NCBI GenBank assembly: GCA_026709505.1
Contig: JAPOSW010000029.1
Location: forward strand, 1 to 32,880
DNA from: Gammaproteobacteria bacterium
Lineage (GTDB): Bacteria > Pseudomonadota > Gammaproteobacteria > Arenicellales > Poriferihabitantaceae
Direction of reading: 5' to 3'
DNA: 32,880 nucleotides
Shown here: positions 1 to 8,483 of the stretch, piece after piece
Position numbering within the stretch: position 1 is the first letter of the stretch
Layout: each line of letters begins with the position of its first letter
Notes under the pieces: model-generated
Told to the model about the DNA's origin: nothing
Databases searched by the model: none
What the model saw: only the letters and a program-made list of their open reading frames with translations
Program-made: the position numbers and the translations under genes

Positions 1-31
1 GGCACCTGATTGCGGCCTCGCCTGATCCAAG

Positions 32-56
32 GGGCGGTCTTCGGACCGCCCTTTTT
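32..56 (+). terminator. Rho-independent terminator with UUCG loop
   Basis: An 8-bp perfect GC-rich stem (GGGCGGTC / GACCGCCC) closes on a TTCG tetraloop and is followed directly by five T residues. This is the classic intrinsic terminator form. It would end a plus-strand transcript that comes from outside the window on the left. Confidence 0.85.
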
Positions 57-77
57 GCTATAGTTGCGAATGGCTAG

Positions 78-353
78 TTAAGTATATCGTTCCCAAAGTT
101 TTACGGGGTATTATGTGTTGTTGACAGTGATTTCGATGACTTAGACAGCAATCGTCTTGAGGTGCCCAATGTGGTCGCAACAGATGCTCACGATCTGGAA
201 TCACTGATATTTCGTTCCTCATCTCTGCGGAGTGTGCTGGCAGAATTTGGAAATGCTGAAAAGATCAACAGGTTTGAAGATAATGAGGGACAGGATGTCC
301 GCACCGCATTGCTTGAACGTGCGCTGGTTTTTGGGCGATTGCGCTGGGCGATT
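78..353 (+). pseudogene. DUF4435-like protein, internal fragment
   Basis: The frame opens after a stop at 75-77. It encodes a segment with GVLCVVDSDFDDL, then TDAHDLESLIF, then a stretch ending in LLERALVFGRLRWA. The acidic DSDFD and the later DxHDLE are what I expect in the middle of DUF4435 (Toprim-like) proteins, which often occur next to ATPases in defence loci. There is no plausible start upstream and the expected C-terminal half is missing. After about 353 the frame runs on to 689 but reads as Arg/Pro-rich out-of-frame-like sequence. I read it as a relic truncated at both ends. The family call rests on remembered motif resemblance only. Confidence 0.45.
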
Positions 354-1222
354 CGATCGCGAGCCACGGCGGCATCATCGACAAGGTGCGGAAGGCAACC
401 TCAACGACACGTGCGTGTGTGCCAGTCAAAGCAGGGTCGTTGCGGCGGGCATCGCCGATGGCGAAACGGAATCCTGTGCCACGTCGGCCCTGCACTGTCG
501 CACCGATTCCACGAAGTACTGTTCGGGCTTGCCCTGCAAGGGGCCGGGCGGCTGAACGATATGGGATACAGGGGGCGGTCTGCGGATCGCTCAATCAGTC
601 TTGAACCGTCACCGCAACATCGCAGGCAGTGGCCGCGTCTGCCCTCATCTCCAGGTCCATTGCACATCGGCCCACTTCTGAATGCGTAATGGCTTTGCCT
701 GCTGGCGCCATCAGCCCAATACCGCCTATAGACCCTGTTTGCTGCACGCCCCTGTTTTGAAGTTCTTGGGAAACCGCTCTATCGGGGAATAAACAATGGA
801 CATGATCTTCGCGGGATCATGGTATCATCCGGCCAGCCGACAGGTAGGCCGGGTAATTTGTCGTATCCCGGTAGATGGTAGGCCGCTTCGGCGGAACGCG
901 TACTGCATCGAGGTTAACGTCTCGTCCTGTCGGCCTCCTTGTCTTCACTGCAGCAAATTCCCGGTTAGCAACAGGTATTTTTCCTGTCGTAGATGGTGAT
1001 AGTCCACATATCCCGCAGTCCGGAAGCTGTTGGTGATGCCTTCCTTTTCCTGGAAGTTGATCCGGAAGACGAGCTTGACCAGGCAGTCTTCTGCATCACT
1101 GGATTCGAAAACGTAGAACAGCCTGTTCCCCATCTCAATGTCCAGAACCTCTGGACATCAAATCCTGCCGGATTTTCGGGCGGTTCCACAAATGCGCTGA
1201 TTCAAGGATTAGGGGAATAGAG
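354..1222. other. No intact gene; degraded region
   Basis: About 870 bases without a convincing complete gene. The first part (354-700) is GC-rich and open in several frames on both strands, none with recognisable content. A short inverted repeat (CATGATC / GATCATG) occurs near 803-825. The only protein-like segment is the minus-strand fragment at 945-1157, listed separately. The region looks like decayed DNA between the DUF4435 relic and the Fic gene. Confidence 0.5.
945..1157 (-). pseudogene. Fragment of unknown protein (C-terminal piece)
   Basis: The minus strand encodes about 70 codons with a natural-looking composition (VLDIEMGNRLFYVFESS, later LVFRINFQEKEG and YLLLTGNL). The preceding in-frame codon is a stop. 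Upstream the coding impression continues in another frame (PPENPAGFDVQ), which suggests a frameshift. The beta-strand-rich LVFRINF...YLLLTG pattern resembles the end of small phage-associated nuclease-like domains, but I cannot assign a family. It is probably the C-terminal remnant of a broken gene. Confidence 0.25.
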
Positions 1223-1268
1223 TTGTATTTGTCCCTAAAAATGACTATTATGGATTAAAGGACAAATA
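1223..1268 (+). promoter_or_regulatory. Promoter with overlapping inverted repeat for fic
   Basis: A sigma70-like promoter can be read as TTGTAT (1223-1228), a 17-nt spacer, then TATTAT (1246-1251). Two 9-bp inverted arms, TATTTGTCC (1226-1234) and GGACAAATA (1260-1268), surround the -10 box. The downstream gene starts at 1280 and carries an N-terminal winged helix. Autoregulation through this palindrome is a reasonable inference. Confidence 0.5.
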
Positions 1269-1279
1269 TAGAGACATAT

Positions 1280-2653
1280 ATGAGACAGAATAGAAATGAA
1301 CAGATAACTGAAATCGTGAGCCTTTTGGAAAAAAAATCAGAGGGCCTTTCGCGTGGCCAGATCATGGAAAATCTGTCTTTCTCCATAAATGACAAGACAT
1401 TACAGAGAATTTTGTCGCTCCTGTCAAACCAGGAACGAATACTGAAAACCGGCGATAGAAAAGCGACCAAATACTATCCAGTTCGATTTTCCCGGCAGGA
1501 AAATAAAGGACAAAAAAGTCAGGAAGAAGGCAATGTTTTCAGTCCTGAAGGCAGAAAATCCCTTGATTTTCTCGATTTGCCGCTTCATGCACGTGAAAAA
1601 GTGTCCTATAAAAGAGAATTTATCGAAGGGTACGCCCCTAACGAGACCGCATATGTCTCCAAGGAGCAACGAGATGCGCTGCTCCAGGCCGGGAGGCGGT
1701 TTGATCAGACATTGGCAGCGGGGACCTACGCTCGCAAAATCTGCCAGCGACTCCTGATTGATCTTTCCTACAACTCCAGCCGACTGGAGGGCAATACCTA
1801 TTCAAGACTGGATACCCGAAAACTTGTGCAAGAAGGCATAAGTGCCGAAGGCAAGACTGATGAAGAAACCGTCATGATTATGAATCACAAGGAGGCCATA
1901 TTATTCCTTGTGGAAAACGCACAAGAGATTGAACCGAACCGTTTTACAGTTTTCAACCTTCACAACTTGTTGTCACAAGACCTGATTGCAAACCCTGAAG
2001 CCTGTGGAAACATCCGGAAGATGGAAGTCGATATAGGAAAATCGACATACAAGCCACTGGGCAACCCGCATGCGCTCAGAGAGTTATTCGAACTGATCTT
2101 GATGAAAGCCGGAAAAATCGAGAATCCCTTCGAGCAGAGTTTCTTTTTACTGGTTCATCTGTCTTATCTACAGGCATTCGAGGATGTCAACAAGCGAACT
2201 TCAAGGCTGAGCTGCAATATTCCGTTTATCAAAAAGAACCTATGTCCACTGAGTTTCACCGATGTGCCAAGCAGTGACTATACAGCAGCACTGCTGGCGG
2301 TCTATGAAAAAAACGAGATCAGGCCCATGCTGGACCTGTTTTGCTGGGCTTATATGCGCTCTTGCAGACAGTATGATCTTGCTAAACAGTCCTTGGGTGA
2401 AATCGATACCTTTCGAATCCGGTACCGCAAGCAGCGAAAAGAAGTGATGGGCATGGTAATTCGAGAGGGGTTGCACGGTAGCGACATCGAGATTCACATC
2501 GAAAAATATTGCGCCGACAGGGAGATAAACGAGGTCGATAAATTCATGGCAATAACGCTCGCTGACCTGGACTCCCTGCATGCAGGCATAATCGTCGGGC
2601 TGGGCATTTCAGAAGCGCAGCTGAATACATGGCGAGATGCCAGACCGGAGTAG
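1280..2653 (+). CDS. Fic-domain protein with N-terminal winged helix
   Basis: A 457-residue protein. Residues 1 to about 75 look like a winged helix-turn-helix (IMENLSFSINDKTLQRILSLL...GDRKATKYY). A class II-type inhibitory helix motif S-x-x-x-E-G-N lies at S166-E170-G171-N172, ahead of the Fic core. The Fic signature is at 298-309 and reads QAFEDVNKRTSR, so the usual catalytic His is Gln (Q298) while F, D, N-K-R and the last R are kept. Fic enzymes normally transfer AMP to target hydroxyl groups. With Gln at the His position activity may be absent or altered, although I believe a branch of Fic proteins with LQ-F-DVNKR exists. A promoter with a likely operator lies just upstream. It stands alone, with no antitoxin neighbour, as expected for a class II self-inhibited Fic. 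Confidence 0.88.
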   Translation: MRQNRNEQITEIVSLLEKKSEGLSRGQIMENLSFSINDKTLQRILSLLSNQERILKTGDRKATKYYPVRFSRQENKGQKSQEEGNVFSPEGRKSLDFLDLPLHAREKVSYKREFIEGYAPNETAYVSKEQRDALLQAGRRFDQTLAAGTYARKICQRLLIDLSYNSSRLEGNTYSRLDTRKLVQEGISAEGKTDEETVMIMNHKEAILFLVENAQEIEPNRFTVFNLHNLLSQDLIANPEACGNIRKMEVDIGKSTYKPLGNPHALRELFELILMKAGKIENPFEQSFFLLVHLSYLQAFEDVNKRTSRLSCNIPFIKKNLCPLSFTDVPSSDYTAALLAVYEKNEIRPMLDLFCWAYMRSCRQYDLAKQSLGEIDTFRIRYRKQRKEVMGMVIREGLHGSDIEIHIEKYCADREINEVDKFMAITLADLDSLHAGIIVGLGISEAQLNTWRDARPE

Positions 2654-2728
2654 CAAGGGCTTCGGTTCTGGTCAAGCGTCCGGAAATTACTATTCTGAAA
2701 CCGGAGGGGCACCGACATAATTTCAATT

Positions 2729-2754
2729 CGGCATTCTGTTGAATTTGAATGCCG
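2729..2754. terminator. Hairpin between convergent genes
   Basis: An 8-bp stem (CGGCATTC / GAATGCCG) with a 10-nt AT-rich loop lies between the convergent ends of fic (2653) and the nitrile hydratase operon (2807). Neither side has a T-run, so it may be a weak bidirectional terminator or just a stable 3' end structure. Confidence 0.3.
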
Positions 2755-2806
2755 TATGCAAGTATAGACCGAGTGAATGATCAACCTCGGGCTGCTCTGG
2801 ATGCGG

Positions 2807-3061
2807 CTACTTGATGTCTTTTGCGATATCCTCAAGCGCTTTCAGCCATACTCGGTAATAATCATCGCTATTTTGGACTGTTGCACGACTCTCGTGACTG
2901 TCGATGAGTCCTGCGAGTCGCTCAGACCATTCTGCCCATGAAAATACCCCCTGCTCATTCAGATGCACAGCCATGGCAAATGCACGTGCCTGCCAGGGCG
3001 CATCAAAAACCGGTTCGCCTTCAGACTCAGGCTGCCCAGGAAGTGGACAAGCCCGCGTCAT
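2807..3061 (-). CDS. Nitrile hydratase accessory (activator) protein
   Basis: An 84-residue protein with the pattern of nitrile hydratase accessory proteins: FDAPWQARAFAMAVHLNEQG, then FSWAEWSERLAGLI, then YYRVWLKALEDI. In this family such proteins help deliver the metal to the alpha subunit by subunit swapping. It is at the short end of the family. The start overlaps the stop of the beta-subunit gene by 4 nt (ATGA at 3058-3061), so it is translationally coupled and is the last gene of the three-gene operon. A hairpin lies about 50 nt downstream. Confidence 0.88.
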   Translation of the reverse strand: MTRACPLPGQPESEGEPVFDAPWQARAFAMAVHLNEQGVFSWAEWSERLAGLIDSHESRATVQNSDDYYRVWLKALEDIAKDIK

Positions 3062-3714
3062 CGGACGGCATCGAGATAGGATTCGAAGAGGTCAAGGTGC
3101 AGCGCCACTCTTGATTCGGCATCTTCGGTTCCCCAGACTTCTTCGCCCTCAAACCGGACACAGTAAAGATGCACGGGAATCTTTTCACCTGTTTGGGCAT
3201 GTTCATCTGCAAAAACGTGTGCGCCATGGTGATGAACCACAACCCCTCGGCGGCCCCGAATATAGCGCGGTGCGCGGGTGTGGAATTTGGGATTGAAATT
3301 CCGGACCAACACCGCCTGGTTCAACTGAAACCTGGGTTCCTGGTCGGTTTTCATGCTCACCGGTGCTCCCTTGCCCAGCATGCCGGGTATTCGGTCAGCA
3401 GAGACGGCTCCGCTGGCCTCTTTATTCCCTGGATTGCCGGAATGCAATTCCTGTTCTGAGATGAGGCCCTTGGCCAACAGCAACACCTCCAATCCATGGA
3501 GCCAGTGCTCGTAGTAGCTGCTGTTCAGATAGTCGCCGGGCTTCATGGTTTCACGGGCATGGCGGCTTTCATCGAGATTCCATTTTCCAAGCATCCCGCA
3601 GGCCAGTGTCATGCCGAAAACCTTGCGTTCCCAATCGCTTGAAAAGTCCACGCCCTGACTCCGGTCAATCGGCCCATGTCCGTGAGTGCCGCCTAGGTCG
3701 TGGGTTGAATTCAT
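3058..3714 (-). CDS. nthB: Nitrile hydratase subunit beta
   Basis: A 218-residue protein beginning with the family hallmark [16 protein letters not shown], followed by [20 protein letters not shown] and a [14 protein letters not shown] helix. The C-terminal beta barrel has ...[24 protein letters not shown] and [12 protein letters not shown]. With the alpha subunit it forms the enzyme that hydrates nitriles to amides. The first four bases overlap the stop of the alpha-subunit gene (3711-3714) and its end overlaps the activator gene, so the three form one coupled operon. Length is typical. Confidence 0.95.
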   Translation of the reverse strand: MNSTHDLGGTHGHGPIDRSQGVDFSSDWERKVFGMTLACGMLGKWNLDESRHARETMKPGDYLNSSYYEHWLHGLEVLLLAKGLISEQELHSGNPGNKEASGAVSADRIPGMLGKGAPVSMKTDQEPRFQLNQAVLVRNFNPKFHTRAPRYIRGRRGVVVHHHGAHVFADEHAQTGEKIPVHLYCVRFEGEEVWGTEDAESRVALHLDLFESYLDAVR

Positions 3715-4331
3715 GATGAGGATTGTGGCGACTGGGCAAGACCGACGCCAATCATGGAGTCTCGCGTGACCAGCTTTGCCAGCTCGCCTTCACTGTAGTC
3801 TCCGGTACCGGCAGGACGTTGAGGCAGAACCAGATAGCGAATTTCTGCGGTTGAATCCCAGACCCTGATTTCAACATCTTTTGCAAGTTCTACCCCAAAT
3901 TCGGCAAGCACCGCTCTTGGCTCACTGACAGCGCGGGCCCGGTAGCTGGAGGCCTTGTACCAGGCTGGCGGCAATCCAAGCACCGGCCACGGATAACACG
4001 AGCAGAGTGTACAGACCACCATGTTGTGAACCTTGCCGGTATTTTCGACGACCTGCATGTGTTCACCCTGTCTCCCCCGATAGCCGAGTTCCATAATCGA
4101 CTCTGTCGCATTCTCCAGCAGTCGCTTCTTGTAGCTTGCATCGGTCCATGCCCTGGCTACAACATGCGCACCATTTTTCGGCCCGACCTGATTTTCATAG
4201 ATATCGACCAGTGTGTCCATTGCAGCCGGGTCTACCAATCCCTTGTCAACCAGAAGCTCTTCAAGCCGGCTGACCCTGAGTTCGATATCGCTGGGGCCGT
4301 GGCTGTGGTGCGGAAGCGGTTTATCCGACAT
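3711..4331 (-). CDS. nthA: Nitrile hydratase subunit alpha, cobalt type
   Basis: A 206-residue metal-binding subunit. The claw-setting motif reads [20 protein letters not shown], in which the three Cys and the Ser bind the metal (two Cys are oxidised in the mature enzyme). Thr between the first two Cys and Tyr after the last are the cobalt-type signature; iron enzymes have VCSLCSCT. The N-terminal part ([17 protein letters not shown]) and the C-terminal part ([23 protein letters not shown]) also match the family. It is first in a minus-strand operon followed by beta and activator with 4-nt overlaps. The 93-nt gap to the helicase gene must hold the promoter; a TTGACA box is visible but no clear -10. 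Confidence 0.96.
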   Translation of the reverse strand: MSDKPLPHHSHGPSDIELRVSRLEELLVDKGLVDPAAMDTLVDIYENQVGPKNGAHVVARAWTDASYKKRLLENATESIMELGYRGRQGEHMQVVENTGKVHNMVVCTLCSCYPWPVLGLPPAWYKASSYRARAVSEPRAVLAEFGVELAKDVEIRVWDSTAEIRYLVLPQRPAGTGDYSEGELAKLVTRDSMIGVGLAQSPQSSS

Positions 4332-4424
4332 GTCGTTGTGCTGGTCCTGTTCCAGTTTGAGTCAACTTGGAGAAGACAAAATTCCTGTCAAGCAGTCTGA
4401 TAGTCTGGATTTGACCACATAAGG

Positions 4425-6095
4425 TCAGGGTTTCCAATTCAGAAAACGCTTGTTATGGGGATTTTGTTTTTTCACAACCATCTCCAGTCGGACGGTAGCC
4501 CGGGTCATTCCGCAATAGAGTACCTTATTGAAATTATCGAGCCTGTCTTCATCCGGATCAACATCGACCAGGATCACGGCGGGCATTTCCAGCCCCTTGT
4601 AGCGATAGACGCTGTCAAATTTAAGGTCTCCAGCGCTATAAAGCTGCTGGCCGGTATCGTCATATCCAGTAAATTTTTGCAAGGGTACATTACCCACCAT
4701 GTTCAGACTGTAGAACACTGACCGTTCGAGACCACAGCATGCAAGCACAATGATTTGGTGGCATGCAAAACCATCCTTCATCAATTCTTCAACGACATTC
4801 GAGACTAGACCGGGCTGTTCTTTGGACTCGTTGTATGCATGTATTTTGACGCCAAGCCCGGACAGCTTGTTTCCCTGCTCAAATTCAAAGGGCAGCGTTT
4901 GCAGGATGAATCGTGCAATCGATTCGGGTGATCGATAGTTGACCTGATACTGATAGCCAATGAATTGTCCATCAACCAAGCTATTCAGATTGATTGGGAG
5001 TTTTCCATACAGGTTTTGATCTCCATCTTCCAGCCACAGAATATTGGCATTGTCATGAAGAAACAGCTGCATGATTTCAAACCACTCCGGCTCAAAATCC
5101 TGTCCTTCATCCACGATCAGCGAGTCATATTTCCAGTCGTCCGTGATTTCGAAATTCATAATTTCATCCATCACATCCTTCCAGAAGTTTTTGTTTGACC
5201 GCATTTCTTCATACTTGAGCTTTTCTCCAACCGAACCTAGAAACTCATCGCAAAACCCCATAAAGGTATTTACCTTGCCCGCTATTCCAATACTCTGCCT
5301 GAGTTGATCCGAAAGGGGCCTGTTGAAGCAGAGCATGAGAATCTTGTGGTTTTTGCTCAATTCCCGATCAAAATATTCTCGGGCAAACTGGCTTTTCCCG
5401 CTTCCTGCGTTACCGTTTATTTTTAGCCGGAAAGGCTGCATCTCAAGATCCATGAGAATTCTTGCGTGTTCTCCGATATGTCGTTTAAAGCCTGTTTCCT
5501 GGGAGTCAATGTGGCTGTGTATGTCGGGCACGAGATTCAGGGTCTGCGAGAAGAAGTTGCGTACTCGCTCATACTGCCCGTCTGTTGACTTCTCGCCTTT
5601 CCCCAGAAGCTTCTCTATTTTTTTGGCAAGAAGGTTTTTTGAGATGGCGTCTACGATCCGATTCTTTCCGACTCCTGCTGCGTTGGCGTCCTTTACCCTG
5701 TAATCCGGGCAGTAGACCAGATAATCGATTTCTATCCGGGAATGCTGCGGATTGGCTTTCTTGAATTTATCCTGGACTTTACTGATTGATCGATTCAGTT
5801 GTTGAACGGGATTTTTTTCTTGGTCGCCATAGCGTTTCACAAGCCCGTCCTGGGTCTCTTCAAGAATTCCGTTCTTCTGTTCGATCACCAGGATTTTGCC
5901 GGACTGGTTCAGTACCACGAAATCAATCTCCCCAAAATGTGTCCATTTCGAGAATTCGAGAGACCAATGCACTCCGTGGAAAACCGTATAATCATCGGGC
6001 AGTTCGTCCCCGAGCATTTTCAAAACCAAGATTTCGGGATTATGCGGATCGGAGAGAGACAGTTGAGATAGATCAGACGGGATGAGATAGGCCAT
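4425..6095 (-). CDS. NERD-domain nuclease / UvrD-like SF1 helicase
   Basis: A 556-residue protein. Residues about 20-150 form a NERD-type restriction-nuclease-like domain with GEIDFVVL (D58) and VIEQKNG (E72-Q-K74), a PD-(D/E)XK core. An SF1 helicase follows: Walker A GNAGSGKS (228-235), DEAD-like box IVDEGQDF, a Q...NYRSPESI motif, the YRYKGLEMPAVILVDV motif and a final LYCGMTRA motif. Such NERD-helicase fusions are thought to process DNA and often sit in defence islands. The gene is monocistronic on the minus strand, upstream of and in the same direction as the nitrile hydratase operon but with its own 3' end. The start ATG at 6095 is the first good one. Confidence 0.88.
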   Translation of the reverse strand: MAYLIPSDLSQLSLSDPHNPEILVLKMLGDELPDDYTVFHGVHWSLEFSKWTHFGEIDFVVLNQSGKILVIEQKNGILEETQDGLVKRYGDQEKNPVQQLNRSISKVQDKFKKANPQHSRIEIDYLVYCPDYRVKDANAAGVGKNRIVDAISKNLLAKKIEKLLGKGEKSTDGQYERVRNFFSQTLNLVPDIHSHIDSQETGFKRHIGEHARILMDLEMQPFRLKINGNAGSGKSQFAREYFDRELSKNHKILMLCFNRPLSDQLRQSIGIAGKVNTFMGFCDEFLGSVGEKLKYEEMRSNKNFWKDVMDEIMNFEITDDWKYDSLIVDEGQDFEPEWFEIMQLFLHDNANILWLEDGDQNLYGKLPINLNSLVDGQFIGYQYQVNYRSPESIARFILQTLPFEFEQGNKLSGLGVKIHAYNESKEQPGLVSNVVEELMKDGFACHQIIVLACCGLERSVFYSLNMVGNVPLQKFTGYDDTGQQLYSAGDLKFDSVYRYKGLEMPAVILVDVDPDEDRLDNFNKVLYCGMTRATVRLEMVVKKQNPHNKRFLNWKP

Positions 6096-6589
6096 GATTT
6101 ATAGAGGGATCAAGCGATTGCCGAACAAGAGGTGAATCTTAACGACTAGGGTTTCCAATTCCTGGCGCGGTTCCATGATAGAGAAACACGGAGTTGGTGG
6201 TCAAGGGTTTTTGAACGGTTTTTGCTGTCTGTTCTGTGCAGGAAAATGAAGTGCCTAAAATCAAGAAAAACTGTTTTGGTCAGTTACCCGCTTTTCTTTT
6301 GATTGTCATGCTTGAATCAGCAGGGATTGGGCGGGCAATGTCATTAACTGAATGTCGAAAGACGCGTTAACTTATTATTTTCCGGCTGCATTTTAATTAA
6401 AATACTGATTATATTAGAATCGATCAACCTTTACTTGGTCTCTATTCCCCCAGTTTTTTACGATGATCGTTTGTAGGAGCGAGCGGGCCGTTCCCGATAT
6501 ATTGATCCAGCCAGCCTAGCTATGCCCTCATTGACTGCCAATGCGGGATTTCGACTGTGGGAAAGCGTTTGCCAAGGAGAGTAATCGAC
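6096..6589. other. Intergenic stretch, mainly AT-rich
   Basis: About 490 bases without a recognised gene. It should contain the minus-strand promoter of the helicase gene. A strongly AT-rich block occurs at about 6368-6425. The 14-mer AGGGTTTCCAATTC at 6148-6161 also occurs at 4427-4440, inside the end of the helicase gene, which may be chance. Confidence 0.4.
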
Positions 6590-6721
6590 ATGAAAGTTTT
6601 TTCATTGAATTCCATGGGTCCTGACGACAAGAGTAGAGAAGGCGATCATGCCGGACTGGAATTAGGGTTAATTTACATTTATGACAGTGTTGACTATTGT
6701 GCTATGGCGGGTGTATTATAG
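6590..6721 (+). CDS. Possible 43-aa small protein
   Basis: A 43-codon frame starts at an ATG preceded by a strong Shine-Dalgarno sequence (AAGGAG, 6574-6579) with a usable spacing. The product begins MKVFSLNSMGPDDKSREG and has no clear membrane segment. I recognise no family. Its end overlaps the probable promoter of the next gene (6690-6719), so it could be a leader peptide or no gene at all. The good ribosome-binding site is the only support. Confidence 0.3.
   Translation: MKVFSLNSMGPDDKSREGDHAGLELGLIYIYDSVDYCAMAGVL
6690..6719 (+). promoter_or_regulatory. Sigma70-like promoter of the secreted-protein gene
   Basis: TTGACT (6690-6695) and TATTAT (6714-6719) are separated by 18 nt, about 35 nt ahead of the start chosen for the next gene. 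Both boxes are close to consensus. Confidence 0.5.
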
Positions 6722-6754
6722 GTTATCTACTTATTTCAAATGGAGAAACTTATC

Positions 6755-7312
6755 ATGATAGCAAGGAAAATATTGACCATGGTTGCCACCATTTCTCTGA
6801 TGGTGTTTGGAACGGCATTAGCACCGCAATCAATCGGTCCATTGAAGTTGACAGGGATTGTTGCTACTGCGGATCAAAACTTGGTTCCGCTACAAGAACG
6901 CAATGCTCAATGTATCGAGGCATGGCAGCAATCGGTTGCATTCAAACAGCAGCTGTGTCGCGAGATTAATGTCCGCTGGCATTCGTATTGGGCGTCCGAC
7001 ATGACTCTCGATGCTAATCCCGGATGGTTGGCTGATGGTACGCGTGCCCATATTGCGTTTTCACGCTGCCTTGTTCATGTCAAGTGCGATTTCGCGGCAC
7101 ACCATGTCGGTGAGGCTATATACAATCATGCGATTCGTTATCGCGATGTTGCAAAGATTCGAAGATGTAAGGATGATCCAAAAAGACTTGATACATCTTG
7201 CGAGCTGCTGACCCAGGGGGATGTACTTGATATAGTCGCCCAATCCATAGAAAACGATGTGCCAGCACATTACCATGAACATGAAGGACAAGGAATGAAA
7301 CCCAGATATTGA
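6755..7312 (+). CDS. Secreted protein of unknown function
   Basis: A 185-residue protein starting at the ATG of MIARKILTM, which has GGAG ten bases upstream. An earlier ATG at 6740 is in frame but overlaps that site. The first about 22 residues are a typical Sec signal peptide (basic MIARK, hydrophobic ILTMVATISLMVFG, then TALA cleavage region). The mature part has six Cys in the contexts NAQCIEAW, KQQLCREI, FSRCLVHVKCDF, RRCKDD and TSCELL, so disulfide bonds in the periplasm or outside are likely. A His-rich tail (HYHEHEGQG) ends it. No family is recognised. It has its own promoter and is followed by a 13-bp hairpin. Confidence 0.7.
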   Translation: MIARKILTMVATISLMVFGTALAPQSIGPLKLTGIVATADQNLVPLQERNAQCIEAWQQSVAFKQQLCREINVRWHSYWASDMTLDANPGWLADGTRAHIAFSRCLVHVKCDFAAHHVGEAIYNHAIRYRDVAKIRRCKDDPKRLDTSCELLTQGDVLDIVAQSIENDVPAHYHEHEGQGMKPRY

Positions 7313-7321
7313 CTTAACCCG

Positions 7322-7361
7322 CCCTAGTAGACGGAGTATTATCATGCCCCGTCTACTAGGG
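7322..7361 (+). terminator. Perfect 13-bp hairpin after the secreted-protein gene
   Basis: CCCTAGTAGACGG (7322-7334) and its exact complement (7349-7361) are separated by 14 nt. The hairpin starts 9 nt after the stop of the secreted-protein gene, a position typical of a terminator or a 3'-stabilising structure. No T-run follows, so a classical intrinsic terminator is not shown. A mobile-element end is an alternative. Confidence 0.45.
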
Positions 7362-7930
7362 TGACACGAGGTTCAGCAAAGTCCATTTTCCAGGGGAAAG
7401 CTGGATGGAGCCGCAGGTTCACCGGCACGGATCCAAGCCGTTGCTCCAGTTTCACGCCCTCACAGCCGTTCAAGGCACTTCAATGCAGGCCACCATGTTC
7501 TCTTCAAATTGGCTGTCATAGGCCCCATGTTTCTCATCTTCGGGGTGCCATAAGAATGGATATTCGACTCCGGGATGCAGCCATGACTAACATCGGCATA
7601 TCGGTTTGCCCGATATCCGTCAGGCAGCATATGTGACCTTGACGCATGCTCCAGAAATAACATTCCGGGAAATAGTATCGAAATACTTGATTCCAGTTGT
7701 GCACGTGCGTCCGCATACAGTTTTTTTGCTTGTCTGTCGGTTTTTCATCTCCAGCAGCCCGGTTGCGAGACAGTCATTATAGAATCCCATCGGACCCAGT
7801 CAGTTGTGCAGTCAGACGGATTTTGCACTGTCGCAAAACTTCTGGTAGATCCGGATGGTTTTCCAGCAGTTCCGTTTGGGCCGAATCGTGCACAATTTAT
7901 CCTCTTGATTTATTACCTTTAATTTTTTGA
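7362..7930. other. Gene-free stretch, probably decayed
   Basis: About 570 bases with no gene I can support. A short plus-strand run near 7800-7920 (reading VAKLLVDPDGFPAVPFGP in one frame) looks faintly protein-like and may be a relic, but it has no start and no recognisable family. Confidence 0.4.
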
Positions 7931-8230
7931 GCTGTCAATTTCTTCAGATCGCCTTATTACTATCAAGACCAGCAACTTGATTATGATAAGGCAGCTGCGT
8001 CTTTGATGAAGGCTGAGACGGTGCTGAAAGATCATCCTTTCAGTGGAAGCCCGTTTGAAGATTATGAACATGTCCGCCAATATCAGATTGGCAACACTGC
8101 CTTCGCTCTGCTCTATACCGTAGCCCGTGAAACGATTTGGATGATTGACGTGCGCGATACACGGGGAAGGCGGAGTGTTGATGCCTTACGCGCCTTTAAT
8201 GACACGATACGCAACACCTATTGGCTATAG
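7931..8230 (+). pseudogene. RelE/ParE-family toxin lacking a start codon
   Basis: The frame opens right after a stop at 7928-7930 and encodes about 99 residues: NFFRSPYYYQDQQL, a helix AAASLMKAETVLKDHPFSGSP, then YQIGNTAFALLYTVARETIW and MIDVRDTRGRR. This is the ParE/RelE toxin fold with the conserved P-x-x-G and I-x-x-V/I-x-D-x-R ending. No ATG, GTG or TTG lies at the beginning of the domain; the first ATG (in SLMKAE) would delete the first strand and helix. No antitoxin gene precedes it. I read it as a 5'-truncated orphan toxin that lost its antitoxin. Confidence 0.6.
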
Positions 8231-8483
8231 AAACCAGACCAGAGAGCTTGAAGTTCGCATTGTTTCTCCATTCGGTACGAGTACTGATAGACGACTGTAA
8301 CGCTTTTATCCACCTTGTGCCTGCCTGGGAATGAACATACTGGAAAACACCCTCAGTCAGGGCGTCAGGAAAAAGCAACCCGTTGGTCTCGCCGAACTTG
8401 GCGATCCAAAATGCTGCTATCCGATATAATTCCCCATAATAATTTATCGCTAATGGATTAAGCAGTAATTACCGAAAAAAATC

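Noticed and set aside
265..667. Several overlapping frames on both strands in the GC-rich left region
   Set aside because: None shows a domain or a ribosome-binding site; high GC content alone keeps frames open.
4427..6161. 14-bp direct repeat AGGGTTTCCAATTC on both sides of the helicase gene, like an attachment site
   Set aside because: A few 14-bp matches are expected by chance in a window of this size, one copy is inside the coding end, and no integrase is near.
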